Made by a program: the position numbers and the translations under genes. The notes under the pieces are model-generated. The model had not been told where the DNA came from. It did not search any database and saw only the letters and a program-made list of their open reading frames with translations. A DNA stretch of 64,000 nucleotides from Malachius bipustulatus. Its lineage: Eukaryota; Arthropoda; Insecta; Coleoptera; Melyridae. The stretch is from contig OU342630.1 in the NCBI GenBank assembly GCA_910589415.1, positions 71,110,186 to 71,174,185 of the forward strand, in the 5' to 3' direction. Below, in pieces: positions 23,840 to 34,309 of the stretch (position 1 is the first letter of the stretch; every line of letters starts with the position of its first letter).

Positions 23840-25230
23840 TATGCAGAGATTTTAAGAGCTCGCCGATATTTTGCTTCTGATTTTTTCTTTGTCAAATAAC
23901 AAAACATCAAATAAGGTGCAAACATCTCGCAATAAAATGTTCATAAAAAAATCTGGTATGGGAAAGGTACCTACTTTTAAAATGACAGCTGGAGTGGAAG
24001 GGGTTAAGAACTCAACTTCTTTAATATTGATAATTTGGAGGAATTTGTTTTCTTAAAATGAAGATCATGACCTCTTATGTTTCAAATGAAAATAAAAATA
24101 ATTTTTCAATATAGTGTGGATTCTGTGAGTCGGACGAATGTGCTCGGATTTCAGAGTCTAACGAGACTAGCCCTCCCCTCGTTTTCGAGGATGCTATATA
24201 CGATGGTGGTGGTTTAAACTCTTCTTGAGTTGACCGCATCCCCTAAAACGGTCAAAAACCACCCCTATGAAGGGTAAATCACGGAACTTCTTTCTCTCGG
24301 CGGCCAAACTTGTGTCACCCCCCGTTTTCGAGGTCGCTGAACGCGATGCTGACGTCGAGGTCGGTTCTCGACGCCCGTCAACCCCTCTATGCGGCCAAGA
24401 ACAACCCCCGGAAGGGGTGAAAAATTAACATGAGAACTTTTTAGTTCTCATTCCTTCAGCATCCTCGAAAACTGACGGTGAATCGTTTTCGTAGATTTCA
24501 CGCGGCGAGCTCCCGTTTCACCCCTTCCGGGGGTTGTTCTTGGCGCGTAGAGGGGTTGGCAGGCGTCGAGGAGCGACATCGACGTCAGCATCGCGTTCAG
24601 CGACCTCGAAAACGGGCCGGGACGGATTTTCGTCGATTTCACGACGAGTTCCCGTTTCACCCCTTCCGGGTTTTTTTTGCCGCGTAGAGGGGTTGGCGGG
24701 CGTCGACAACCAACCTCGACGTCAGCATCGCGTTCAGCGATCTCGAAAACAGGGAGTGACACAAGTTTGGCCGCCAAGAGAAAGAAGTTCCGTGATTTAC
24801 CCATTATAGGGGTGGTTTTTGGCCGTTTTAGGGGGTGCGGTCAACTCGAGTTTAAACTACCACCGTCGTATTCAGTATCCTCGAAAACGAGGGGGAGGGC
24901 TAGTCTCGTTAGACTCTGAAATCCGAGCACTTTTCGGTTTTTTTTCCGACTCACTGAATCCACTAATATCATGGTTTTATCGTTGATTGATATTTATTTG
25001 CAACTAAATAATTAACTTCAGTTTTTTTTCATTGCTGGAATACAAGAAAAATGTTTCAAATTTCATTGTTTCAAGAAATTTCGTTTCAAATAAATAAGTA
25101 GGTATAAAAGCATTGCTTTTGAAAAAAAAGACATTTGAAACAAGAGGCCGTAATTTCTATTTTAAGAAATCAATTTTTTCGAAATTTTCAATATTAAAAG
25201 AAGTTGAGTTCTCAGCTTCACCTCGTCATA
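23840..25230. mobile_element. Outer foldback interrupted by a GC-rich palindrome
   Basis: GAACTCAACTTCTTTAATATTG and CCTCTTATGTTTCAAAT (24008-24090) recur inverted at 25140-25215 as TTTGAAACAAGAGG and TTCAATATTAAAAGAAGTTG. The two arms flank the 24117-24962 element, implying that it inserted into, or sits at the apex of, an older foldback. Confidence 0.55.
24117..24962. mobile_element. GC-rich 846-bp palindromic element with internal repeats
   Basis: GTGAGTCGGACGAATGTGC at the left matches the complement of the right end, and GGATTTCAGAGTCTAACGAG pairs with CTCGTTAGACTCTGAAATCC. The arms also pair through AATCACGGAACTTCTTTCTC. The interior repeats a module three times (CCTCGAAAAC, GTTTCACCCCTTCCGGG, TAGAGGGGTTGGC). 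Base composition and CpG density are far above the surrounding AT-rich DNA. Arg-rich frames on both strands (24448-24919) arise from the palindrome and are not genes. Confidence 0.8.
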
Positions 25231-25336
25231 TCTCGGTCAATTTCCAAAAGCGATTTTTTTTTCGTATATATTCGTGACTCCTTGAAGGTAGGTGTACTGG
25301 AGACTTGTTGTTATGCCAATTTAGGGACAAACTGTA

Positions 25337-25979
25337 CCGGATGTCCCAACACTAGTGTCCACCCCCTAAATAGAGCTTAATTTTAAAGATAAAAAACTGA
25401 AACTTTGAGGATTTGTGTACTTGATATAGGACCACGGAATGGCATAATCAGTTTCATTAAAAAAAATTTAGCTCGGGCGCCAGCGATAAAAAACTGTAAT
25501 ATGGTGGTAAATTGTCGAAAAAAAATCTTTTTTTTTCAATACATACGTGGAAATCGATTAATAAAATCAAAATTCCTTGAAAGAAATGTGAAAAAACTGA
25601 TTATAAGGCTTTAATTAAATAAAATATAATTATATAGCAATGACAGGTATAGAAAACTGATTTATGATGTGCAATACAGTGATCAATATAATCTGAAAAC
25701 GGTAGGTGCATAAAGTTTTATGACAAAGTAAATAAGGCCCAAATAAATAGAAGGGCGGCTCTTGCTGTGCGAGCCGGCACACTGAACCTGCACTAGACAG
25801 TGTCGTATTATGGAGTCATGAAAAAGGTGATTTTAAAAAGCTATTAAACTTTTTTTTAATGAAACTAATTATGCCATTCCGTGGTCCTATATCAAGTACA
25901 CAAGTCCTCAAAGTTTCAATTTTTTATCTTTAAAATTAAGCTCTATTTAGGGGGTGGACACTAGTATTGGGACACCCGG
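25337..25979. mobile_element. 643-bp foldback MITE with TA duplication
   Basis: CCGGATGTCCCAACACTAG at the left pairs with CTAGTATTGGGACACCCGG at the right, flanked by TA on both sides (25335-25336, 25980-25981). Arms continue inward through CATTCCGTGGTCCTATATC on the right and its complement on the left. Confidence 0.8.
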
Positions 25980-26126
25980 TACATCGAATTTTAAAATAAA
26001 CAAAATTTTAAGAAAAGCATTTTTGGTAGCCATCTTTAGATACATTTTTTGATCACAACCATTTTTAATTTGAACCTATATGGATAGGAAAAAAGTTTAG
26101 AACCGCTACAGTCTGCCACGAAAATA

Positions 26127-26821
26127 CAGGGTCGTTCAAAACATATGTCGGAAAATTCCTTGGCGGATTCTGAGAAAAAAAGTTCCTGTATTAGCATAGG
26201 TCCGCAAACCCACCGTTTTCGAGATACAGGGTGTCAAAATAATATTTTTTCAGCTTTTAACGATATCTTTAAAACCGTTTGAGATATAAAACTGATTTTT
26301 TGTACACACCCTACAACTCATTTCTTTCTATATGAGTGGTGGAGATTTTAGGGTTCCCAAAAAAAAAATTTGCCCCTAATTCTCAAGACACAGGGAAAAA
26401 TGGCATTCTGCAAAGCACATTTTAAACTGTAAATTTTTTCTACATAAAAAGGTGCTCTTGATCAAAGCCTTAATGTGAATTGTTTTCGAGAAAAACAGCA
26501 TTTTATGATAACAAACATTAAAGTAGCAATATGTTATGTTGTGGACAAAACATTACTTTTTTGGAAAATTTTTATTTGTATCACTGCCACATAAAAAAAT
26601 TAATTAGCTCTCAAAAAGTAGATAATATTAATAATACGATGTGTACGAAAGTTCAGTTTTATATCTCAAACGGTTCCTGTGATATTGTCAAATATCTGAA
26701 GAAAAAAATTTTTTTCTCGAAAACGGTTCTTTTGCGGACCCATGTTAATAGGAACTTTTTTCACAGAACACGCAAAGGAATTACACCTTCAATTTTCCGA
26801 CACATGTTTTGAAACACCCTG
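26127..26821. mobile_element. 695-bp foldback MITE, CAGGGT ends
   Basis: CAGGGTCGTTCAAAACATAT at the left pairs with ACATGTTTTGAAACACCCTG at the right. TA precedes the left end; the right flank is TG, so the duplication is mutated or absent. Inner arms share TTCCTGTATTAGCA-type and GGACCCAT/GTCCGC motifs in inverted order. Confidence 0.65.
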
Positions 26822-26989
26822 TGAGATTAGATGTGCAAAAAATTCAATTATTTTGGAAATTTTAGCTTTGCTAGTTTCAAAAATAGGTAGGTTATGTTAT
26901 GTAACGGGTATTTTCATGACATTTTCGTGGATAGGTAAATATTTAAAAAACTACTACAATTTCTAACTAAAACTACTAACTACCTACCA

Positions 26990-27660
26990 AACTTTTGGCC
27001 CCAGACTTACTAAAATAGCTATTTATGCTATTAGTGTTAAAAGTGAAGTTTTATTTTTGAGTGAAAAGGTTTGTGAAATGAACGAAGCGTAGCGGAGCGA
27101 ATTGAACAAATTTCACGAAAAAATAAAATCACTTTTAAGACGAATATCATACAATGGTTTTTGTAAAACTGCTCTATTTTGATAATAAAATTGGTGAATT
27201 TAGAATGACACTCAACTTCAAATTGTATTTTAAAATATTATTACAGATAAGTACGAGTGTACTATGCATAGCAACCTTTGTCGACGCTATGGTTACTAAC
27301 AAATGCGTGCATACAAATAAAAGAGACGTCAAAATAATTATTACTAATTGCAATTTCTGAACAATTATTATTGTCTGGAATTCTCGACTATTAGGTACTT
27401 ATTTTTTATTAATATGTTTGCCAGTAATAGAGAGAATATGAAAAAATCTTATCACCTATAATTTTGTCTGATTTCATCATGAGAAAATGTAGTTAAGAGA
27501 ATGTAAGTACAAAGTAGATAGAATTACTTTTAACACTAGTGTTAAAAATATTTTTTAACACTAGTGTTAAAAGTATTTTTAACACGCTTCCATGTAAACA
27601 ATGACTTTTAACACTGTCAGCTGTCGTTAAAAGTGCGACTTTTAATGGCAGATGTACAAA
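26990..27660. repeat. MITE-like region with repeated TTTTAACACTAGTGTTAAAA palindromes
   Basis: AAAGTGAAGTTTTATTTTTGA pairs with AAAAATAAAATCACTTTTAA around GAAGCGTAGCGGAGCGAA (27040-27140), a small hairpin element. At 27528-27547 and 27553-27572 the same 20-base perfect palindrome occurs twice, with a third half-site at 27600. The short frame at 27205-27360 inside this region is not called as a gene. Confidence 0.5.
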
Positions 27661-28359
27661 AAATATTTTTTAACCATTATTTTTTGATCTTGTAATAATT
27701 AGAGCAGGTACAGACTAAGAGACGTTGTATCTGATTCGGTATTACATTTCAGCTTGATGTCTTTATCCAATTCAGAAAAATTTTACTGAGACAGAGGGAT
27801 AAATGAGTGATCCTGTAAGGATTCTGTTTCATGATTTTATAGCCAGCATACCAGGAACCATAAAAATAATAATAATGCATTGCCAGTCTAGTACCTATTT
27901 GTCTAACAAAAATTATATTCTTTTGGTATCGAATACATATTTGATCATAATTTAAACTAACCTATTCTTTTGAAATGTGATCAATTCCCACTATTTTTGT
28001 TTTCATGATGCATAATCCTCATTCCTCACTCAACTGAACTGAATCATGAAAATGCTTCCATTGATTCAACAGTAACTTAATTCCCACCCCAACCTTAGTG
28101 TGTTCTTTTGCTTATGCTTGCTCTATTTGATTTTATAGCTTTGATCCGATCAGAATCATGATTTTAGTTATGAATGAAAAAATGATTCAGAAATTCACAA
28201 CAAAAGAACTAAAATATGACCTTTTGTTAATGTTTGAACAAAAATTATTTATTAAATAAAATTACAAATTTAATTTAACTGTACTCAGAGTAGTACATAA
28301 ATACACGAATGTGCAAATGCTTACATTTAGGTATAATAGGTATCACCTCCAAAGATACT
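27661..28359. other. Intergenic, nothing recognised
   Basis: AT-rich, without supported features. The recurring TGAATCATGAAAATG / ATTCAGAAATTC phrases are too short to interpret. Confidence 0.3.
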
Positions 28360-28715
28360 CAGCGTGATTCCAATTGCTTTGCTTTAATGTTAGCGCACTT
28401 ACTTTTGCTCTAAGTTGACACTTAGTTTTAACAATCTATCATTCAGCTTTTACAGGTTTTACAGATTCAAAATTCTTGTTATGGCTGCAGAAATTCCACA
28501 AACGCAACATGAAAATACATTACTTAAACCTATCAAACCTACAGTCTTTACTTTAAAAGTTCAATGGTTTTTTTTGGATACTGATGTTCTTTGAACTCTG
28601 ACAGCACTTAATTTGGAATCGCACAACAATGAAATTTGAAACAAAGACTTCAATTAGCTAGTTAGCGTGAGCCGAAATATGAAAGCAAAGCAATTCATTG
28701 CAATCACACTGATTA
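28360..28715. repeat. Inverted-repeat element
   Basis: CAGCGTGATTCCAATTGCTTT at the left pairs with AAAGCAATTCATTGCAATCACACTG at the right, separated by about 300 bases. Part of a MITE of unknown class just outside the THAP-bearing unit. Confidence 0.55.
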
Positions 28716-29107
28716 TAATATTTTAATAAAAGAAAGGTAAATATACAGAAGTGGTCACCTTTACCTGGGAGCGGAGTAATGCACTACCAGATTGTACTGA
28801 TTTTACGATACACCGATTTTACTGACTAATGGAGATGACCAGAACCTGATAAGTCAGGTTATTGTTCATTGTTAGACAATGATATACTAACCTCTCTTAG
28901 ATCAAGTGAAGAGAGAGATGAGTGACACCAACATAAAAGTCATGCGTTAGAAAAGGATAGGGAGAATAGGTAGGCAAAACATTGCAAATCGCCGTAAGGA
29001 TACATGTAAATATGGTGAAATTGTTCGTTAAATTTCAATAACTTACTAACGTTTATTTGTTTTCAAAAGTGGTTCAACAGAAAAATAGATATTTAAAGTT
29101 TCTAAAA

Positions 29108-29961
29108 ATGGTATTTTCATGTGCTGCTTATAATTGTACAGCCAGTTATAGTAAATTGAAAGCCACTATGATTTCACTGGTGAGTAATGTGTTTCTGATC
29201 TATTTTTTAATTGAACTGATTTATAGCAGAAATTAAAGCATGAAATTATTAATCCAACTTCTGAAACAGTTTCCCAAAGAATCCGGATCTGCAGAAGCAA
29301 TGGATCTTGGCGACGAAAAGAATGGATTTTAAGGTTACGGCAGGATCTGGATTGTGTAGTAAACATTTCCTTCCACAAGATTATATTGACACAATTTTAA
29401 ATGATCGAAAAAGATTAAGGAAAAATGCAGTGCCCTCGGTTTTCGAATTTCCAAGAGATCTAAAAAGAAAACCCGCCTGTGGACGAAAAAATCTATTAGA
29501 ATCCAAATCCACATTTATTCCGAACAGTGAACCAATTCCCTCGACTTCAAGGTAAAGTGTATTATTGCTGTGATTAGATACTAAACATTCTATGATGGGC
29601 AACAAAATAACAATATTTTATTAGAACTAACATAATATTTAACTCTACATAATGTTAATTGTTTTAAACTTTTTTAGAAGTTAGTATTATGATGAGCATC
29701 GAAGGACAACTTCTTCAAATATACGGAGTCCGCTAATGTAAGAAAAAAGTAAGTGCGTTAACTATCATCAGGAAAATAATATTTTATTATAAATATATGT
29801 TTGCAGTAAAAAGAAGAGCGATACATATCCCGGAGATTTCTCTTTGCAAGACATGCAGAAGAAAAAAAAAGCGATGTTAATGTACAAGATGGCTCAGAAA
29901 CAACTGGAGAGGCGTTCTGGTCTTATAAAGAATAAAAAAAGAATAGAAGACAATTTCATAT
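29108..29961 (+). CDS. THAP zinc-finger protein, four exons, splice phases uncertain
   Basis: Exon 1 (29108-29179) encodes MVFSCAAYNC and continues to ISL before donor GTGAGT. Exon 2 (from about 29273 to 29551) carries FPKNPDLQKQWI, then GSGLCSKHFLPQDYI. Together they show the THAP C2CH pattern: Cys-x4-Cys, an invariant Trp, Cys-x2-His, and the trailing VPSVFEFP (AVPxxF) box. Exon 3 (about 29678-29748) and exon 4 (29807-29961) join in phase at a clean donor and acceptor. They encode KKKSDTYPGDFSLQDM followed by a Lys/Gln-rich predicted helix ending EDNFI. Expected product about 190 residues: a nuclear DNA-binding protein with a short C-terminal coiled coil. The exon 1-2 and 2-3 junctions do not join in frame at the best AG sites, so it may use minor sites or be a recent pseudogene. 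Confidence 0.6.
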
Positions 29962-30141
29962 AGTATTCGAAATCTCAAAGATTTATTAAATCATTTGAAA
30001 AAGTCAAAAAAATATTTCTTTGTCATGCTTTTCCATGTTAAAGGTGAGAAACAGCTAAGAAAAAGTTATAATGTTTTTCTGACTTGCCTTTTTATGCTTT
30101 ATATTTTTTTTTTACTTTCATTTTAACTTTTTTATCGGGGG

Positions 30142-30366
30142 TAATTACACGAGAGCTTATTTTTTATCCGGATAAAGATGCAGTTTTAACGAAAATTTGT
30201 TTTTTATTGGCAATTTAACGAGTCAAATTGTCTGATAAAACGACGAGTCCGAAGGACGAGTCGTTTTATCTGACAATTTGACTAGTTGAATTACCAAAGA
30301 AAAAACAAATTTGAGTTTAAAAGTGCATCTTTATCCGGATAAAAAATATAAGCTCGTGTGTAATTT
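30142..30366. repeat. 225-bp near-perfect palindrome
   Basis: TAATTACACGAGAGCTTA at the left pairs with TAAGCTCGTGTGTAATTT at the right. Arms continue through TTTTTATCCGGATAAAGATG and TCAAATTGTCTGATAAAACGAC to an apex GAGTCCGAAGGACGAG at about 30252. A small MITE lying 3' of the THAP gene within the same inverted-repeat unit. Confidence 0.75.
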
Positions 30367-31770
30367 AGGGAGATAATTTAACGAATAACAAAATTTATTT
30401 AATAAATGACGTTTATTAATTTGTCAATTAATATCACCTTGGTAACTACTTACTTGATTTTGCGTCTAAAAAGCTAGCTTACATTTTATCCAGATGCAAA
30501 GTTAGGGCTAACTTTATCCGATGTCAAAGTGACAAAAACACTATTCCTTATGTCATTTTTAATACATGAGTTAAATTATCATGCATATTATTGGTTTTTT
30601 ATAAAGAAATAGAATATTATATGGTACGATTAAGTTTAAAAAATCATATGTGACGTCACATTAAATACTACCTATACTAATTTAATACTACCTACCTATA
30701 CGTAATTTGTGTAATTTGAAGCTTCAATTAAGTTATATTTAATTAAGCCTGTCGATGATGTACCTATCTGGTTGCAAATAAATATATTATAGAATGAAAC
30801 AGTAAATTTATGCAGTTATTGTTTCTTTATTTTTTGTAATTCTTTCAGTTTTAAATTATTTTTGTAAATACAAATTTATATCAGAATGCAAATGTTTTTG
30901 TGAAAAAATCGTAAAACATAAAATGTAAAAAAATAATATATTATAGAATAAAACAGAAAATTATTAATTTCAATCAATTGTTTCCTTTCCTATTTCATTA
31001 AAATCCAAAAAATCCACCTCTTAAGTTAATAGAATCTTAATGAAAGTTTATCATGAGAAACAGAAGTAGGTACCTATCATGTTATTTTAATTTTATTGGA
31101 TTCTTGTGAGAGAAATTACTAGATTTAAACTTCATTACTTACATATTGGGTTCACTAGTTATGTGTTGTAGGTTTTTTTTTTTTGAAAAATGCTTTAAAA
31201 AAGAAATATAAGGAAAAAAGTAATTTTTGAATAGCAATTCCCATTTATTCTAATGTTAAATTTGGAGCTTTCTGCCTACATAACATCGCGCTCTTCTACC
31301 AACATGTGAGTATTTGTATCTACCCATCCTTTTCTCATGTTGGCGTCACTCGGTTAGCACGGCGGCATACGGCAACACTCGATCTATAGAGGTTAAGATA
31401 TCATTGTTGTTAGATTCTCTCTCCCTTGAAATTTCAAAAAAATGAAAAAAGGAATTAAGTAGAGAAAACCTAACAATGACCAATGACCTGATTTATCAGA
31501 TTCTGTTCAGTTTCAGGTTCAGGTCATCTCTATTATTGAAAATTACATTTTTCATAAATGTAAAATCCAGCTACTGAATCAGGCAACACTGTACAATACG
31601 ACTAGGTATAACCTGAATCAACAGTGCAGTGATAAGCACATTATTGCCCTGATAACTCAGTGACCCCTTCTGTACATTTACCAAATAAAAAAACATAACA
31701 TACGTAGGTACATAAGTATTTTTAATACTTCATTTATATAGAATAACAATTTTTCCCTACCTCTCAACAC

Positions 31771-32385
31771 TCAACACAGTAAACTGTCAATCGCTTCATT
31801 CAAAGTAACATTTTTCCAATCAAAATTCACATTATCCAAATGATTATCGAAGTCGTTCAACAACTGAAAATCATCTCTGAAACATCGCTCCAGCAGAACA
31901 GAACAAGCACTCAGGCCTTGTTCGGGCTTCACACTAATTCTGTTACTGTCGCATGATTTGAATCCGCCATCCGTGTTCTGGGAGACTCTCAATGCGATAT
32001 TGTCCATGTCACAATCGAGCTTCATGTGATCAAGGGTGACTAAGCAAGCTGACGGGAAGTTGGCAGCAATTTTATCGATCATCGAGTGGTACACCTTTTC
32101 CGTTTGGCCGTCTCTTGCCAGATTTTCTTGCACGTGATAGTAACCGGCTATTACCAGTCCCTTCCGAGATGCAAATTCGTCAACTTGAATCAAAGCAATT
32201 TCGGCCATGGGCGTTAAATTCAGGCATATGTGAAACAAGGGGATGGCGTCAACGAATTCTATTGATTTACCCTTGCTCCCTTTGGCAAGAAGTACTCCGT
32301 TAACGGTGCAATGAGGATACTTCGCCGCATGAAGGATGATTTTGCAATAGGTGCGAGCACTGAACACCAATTCGTTCTCAGACAT
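31771..32385 (-). CDS. EMC8/9: ER membrane protein complex subunit 8/9
   Basis: Intronless coding region of 204 residues on the minus strand. It begins MSENELVFSARTYCKIILHA and continues with AAKYPHCTVNGVLLAKG, PLFHICLNLTPMAEIALIQV, GLVIAGYYHVQEN and the C-terminal DWKNVTLNEAIDSLL block. This order and length match the EMC8/EMC9 (UPF0172/NOC4) family, an MPN-like fold without the catalytic JAMM metal site. Insects usually have one gene for the pair. The protein sits on the cytosolic face of the ER membrane complex, the insertase for tail-anchored and multipass membrane proteins. I chose the inner Met at 32385: the six residues upstream lie across a splice acceptor (TTTTTTCAG at 32399-32391), so this ATG is the first codon of its exon. 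A 5'UTR intron runs 32391-32481 (donor GTGAGT). Confidence 0.95.
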   Translation of the reverse strand: MSENELVFSARTYCKIILHAAKYPHCTVNGVLLAKGSKGKSIEFVDAIPLFHICLNLTPMAEIALIQVDEFASRKGLVIAGYYHVQENLARDGQTEKVYHSMIDKIAANFPSACLVTLDHMKLDCDMDNIALRVSQNTDGGFKSCDSNRISVKPEQGLSACSVLLERCFRDDFQLLNDFDNHLDNVNFDWKNVTLNEAIDSLLC

Positions 32386-32390
32386 AATTC

Positions 32391-32893
32391 CTGAAAAAAG
32401 CAAAAAAAAAGTCTAACTAAAGGGTGGCCTTTATAATTGATTATAGGTAGATAGGCGTCTAGACTCTAGGTATTTACTCACTTCCTTATCTTCTCTCTTT
32501 GGTTCAATTTTTTTTTTCAACTTTTCAACTTGAAACTGTTAATTATTTATTTTTAATGTAATAAGCAGACGATTAGAATTCGCCTATTCTTTTCATTAGA
32601 ATTATTAGGAGGATGGAATTAATTAATTAGGATGATTGGTATTTAGTTGGTGTTGGTTTTGGTCTTTTGGTTATTATTTTATTAAAGAAAGATAAAAAAG
32701 AATAGTAGAATAGATTTATAGAATAGAATAGATAAGAGACATCCTTCAACAACAGCACAGACAAGTGTAGACACTAGACACTGTAGAGAGACAGATGTTC
32801 ATTGTTCACACTTCAGTACTTCACTGTCTTCGGTCGGAGTGTCGGCTATATCATATCCATTATCCACTGCCACCTGTAAGTAAAAAGTAAAGG
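32391..32893 (-). promoter_or_regulatory. EMC8/9 5'UTR intron, leader exon and promoter
   Basis: The intron (32481-32391 on minus) is bounded by GTGAGT and TTTCAG. The leader exon lies to its right, from 32482. The leader and promoter end abruptly at a foldback element starting at 32894. Pyrimidine-rich stretches and GACAGTGAAG-type initiator candidates occur near 32820; the exact start site is not resolved. Confidence 0.5.
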
Positions 32894-34309
32894 CACGATA
32901 CACATATACACGGTATGCCGATAGACGATGACGCGCAGGCTGCGTTCCGGTCTTGTGACGTCACGTGGATCAGATATTACACATGAGATTGCTAATATCT
33001 ATTTTATTGTTGGAAATAAGTAAATAATTTTTTGTACACATTGCTTTTATGGCTATTTCTGATATTCGGTTAAAGGTGAAGGTGGAGATTTATGCTATAT
33101 TTAATCATAATCATAGGTTAATTATTATTTAAAAGGGAATATTTTAAAGAAATATAGGATATAAATATGGTGTCCCAGTTTTATTCGAAGCGGTCTCTGT
33201 AGGCGAAACGATAAATTTGGAATTTTGCAAATTCAAGCACAGAATCACAATGGCCATAATTTAAAATTATTTTGGAGCATACAGAGTGTCCCATTATGAC
33301 AGTAGCATATCAAAGTTATGTTTTTTTTTTTAATGGAATGCTCCTATGGTTATTGCATTTTTAGATTGTCTGAGAAGAGAAAATAAGATTGGCTTTTACA
33401 GTTGGTGTTTAAATTCAAAAGTTTTTGAATTATAAACAAGTGAAAATCGTCATTTTCAAGTTCAAAGCCCTGTACAACGAAAACGGCTGAAGATAGAGAA
33501 AAACGGCTTACATGTCCCTATTTTACTTTTTCATATACTATCCTATCATGTAGATGAAATGTTTATACAGGGTGATAAAAAGTTTGTAAAATTCTGAGAT
33601 TTTTCCACGCGTCGCCAAATAAAAAAATCAAAGAAAGTAAAAATTTTTCTATACCATAGGATAGTACATAAGAAGTTAAAATAGGGACATGTAAACCGTT
33701 TTTCTCTATCTTGAACCGTTTTCGTCGTACAGGGTCTTGAACTTGAAAAATGACGATTTTCACTTGTTTATAATTCAAAAACTTCTGAATTTAAACACCA
33801 ACTGTAAAAGCCAATCTTATTTTCTCTTCTCAGACAATCTAAAAATGCAATAACATAGGAGCATTCCATTTTTAAAAAAACATAACTTTGATATGCCACT
33901 GTCATATGGGACACTCTGTATACTCCAAAATAATTTTAAATTATGGCCATTGTGATTCTGTGCTTGAATTTGCAAAATTTTTTGGGAAAAAATTTATCGT
34001 TTCGCCTACTAAGACCGCTTCGAATAAGCTGGGACACCATATTTATATCCTATATTTCTTTAAAATATTCCCTTTTAAATAATTAACCTATGATTATGAT
34101 TAAATATAGCATAAATCTCCACCTCCACCTTTATCCGAATATCAGAAATAGCCATAAAAGCAATGTGTACTAAAAATTATTTACTTATTTCTAACAATAA
34201 AATAGATATGAGCAATCTCATGTGTAATATCTGATCCACCTGACGTCATTGCGCAGTAGTAGACCAAAATAGAAAACGCTATCGGCATACCGTGTATATG
34301 TGTATCGTG
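32894..34309. mobile_element. 1,416-bp foldback with CRE-like sites, containing a G-family copy
   Basis: CACGATACACATATACACGG at the left is mirrored exactly by CCGTGTATATGTGTATCGTG at the right, and GGTATGCCGATAG pairs with CTATCGGCATACC. Arms of more than 300 bases continue through ATTACACATGAGATTGCT and GTGGAGATTTATGCTATAT to GGTGTCCCAG / CTGGGACACC. The octamer TGACGTCA is in both arms (32956-32963; 34241-34248). The centre (33290-33900) is a G-family repeat. A second, left-truncated family member is at 43401-43935. Confidence 0.85.

Larger units (their letters stand above)
28733..31690. mobile_element. ~3-kb unit bounded by inverted repeats, enclosing the THAP gene
   Basis: GGTAAATATACAGAAGTGGTC (28737 onward) is mirrored at 31663-31683 by GTGACCCCTTCTGTACATTTACC. 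About 100 bases inward, GAGATGACCAGAACCTGATA, GTCAGG and CATTGTTAG pair with CTAACAATG, CCTGATTTATCAGATTCTG and GGTCATCTC at 31468-31525. The arms are diverged but collinear. The enclosed gene has a THAP DNA-binding domain, a fold found in P-element and Kolobok-type transposases. The unit therefore looks like a DNA transposon, or a gene captured between two repeat copies. No transposase catalytic core was seen. Confidence 0.55.

Noticed and set aside
24448..24919. Overlapping Arg-rich open frames on both strands
   Set aside because: They are mirror frames created by a GC-rich palindrome with internal repeats. No splice sites, signal or domain.
27205..27360. 51-codon frame with a hydrophobic N-terminus and two Cys (possible secreted peptide)
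   Set aside because: It lies in a repeat-rich MITE region, has an internal AG acceptor-like site and no conservation evidence; could be chance.
30225..30275. Hammerhead-ribozyme-like text ACGAGTCCGAAGGACGA at the palindrome apex
   Set aside because: Stem II resembles GTCC-GAA-GGAC, but the conserved core CUGANGA reads ACGACGA and the GAAA box reads GAGT. The similarity comes from the palindrome itself.
33563..33778. Frames with HVPILTSYVLSYGIEKF-type text within the 32894-34309 foldback
   Set aside because: G-family repeat arms; the same text occurs in inverted form on the other arm and at other loci.
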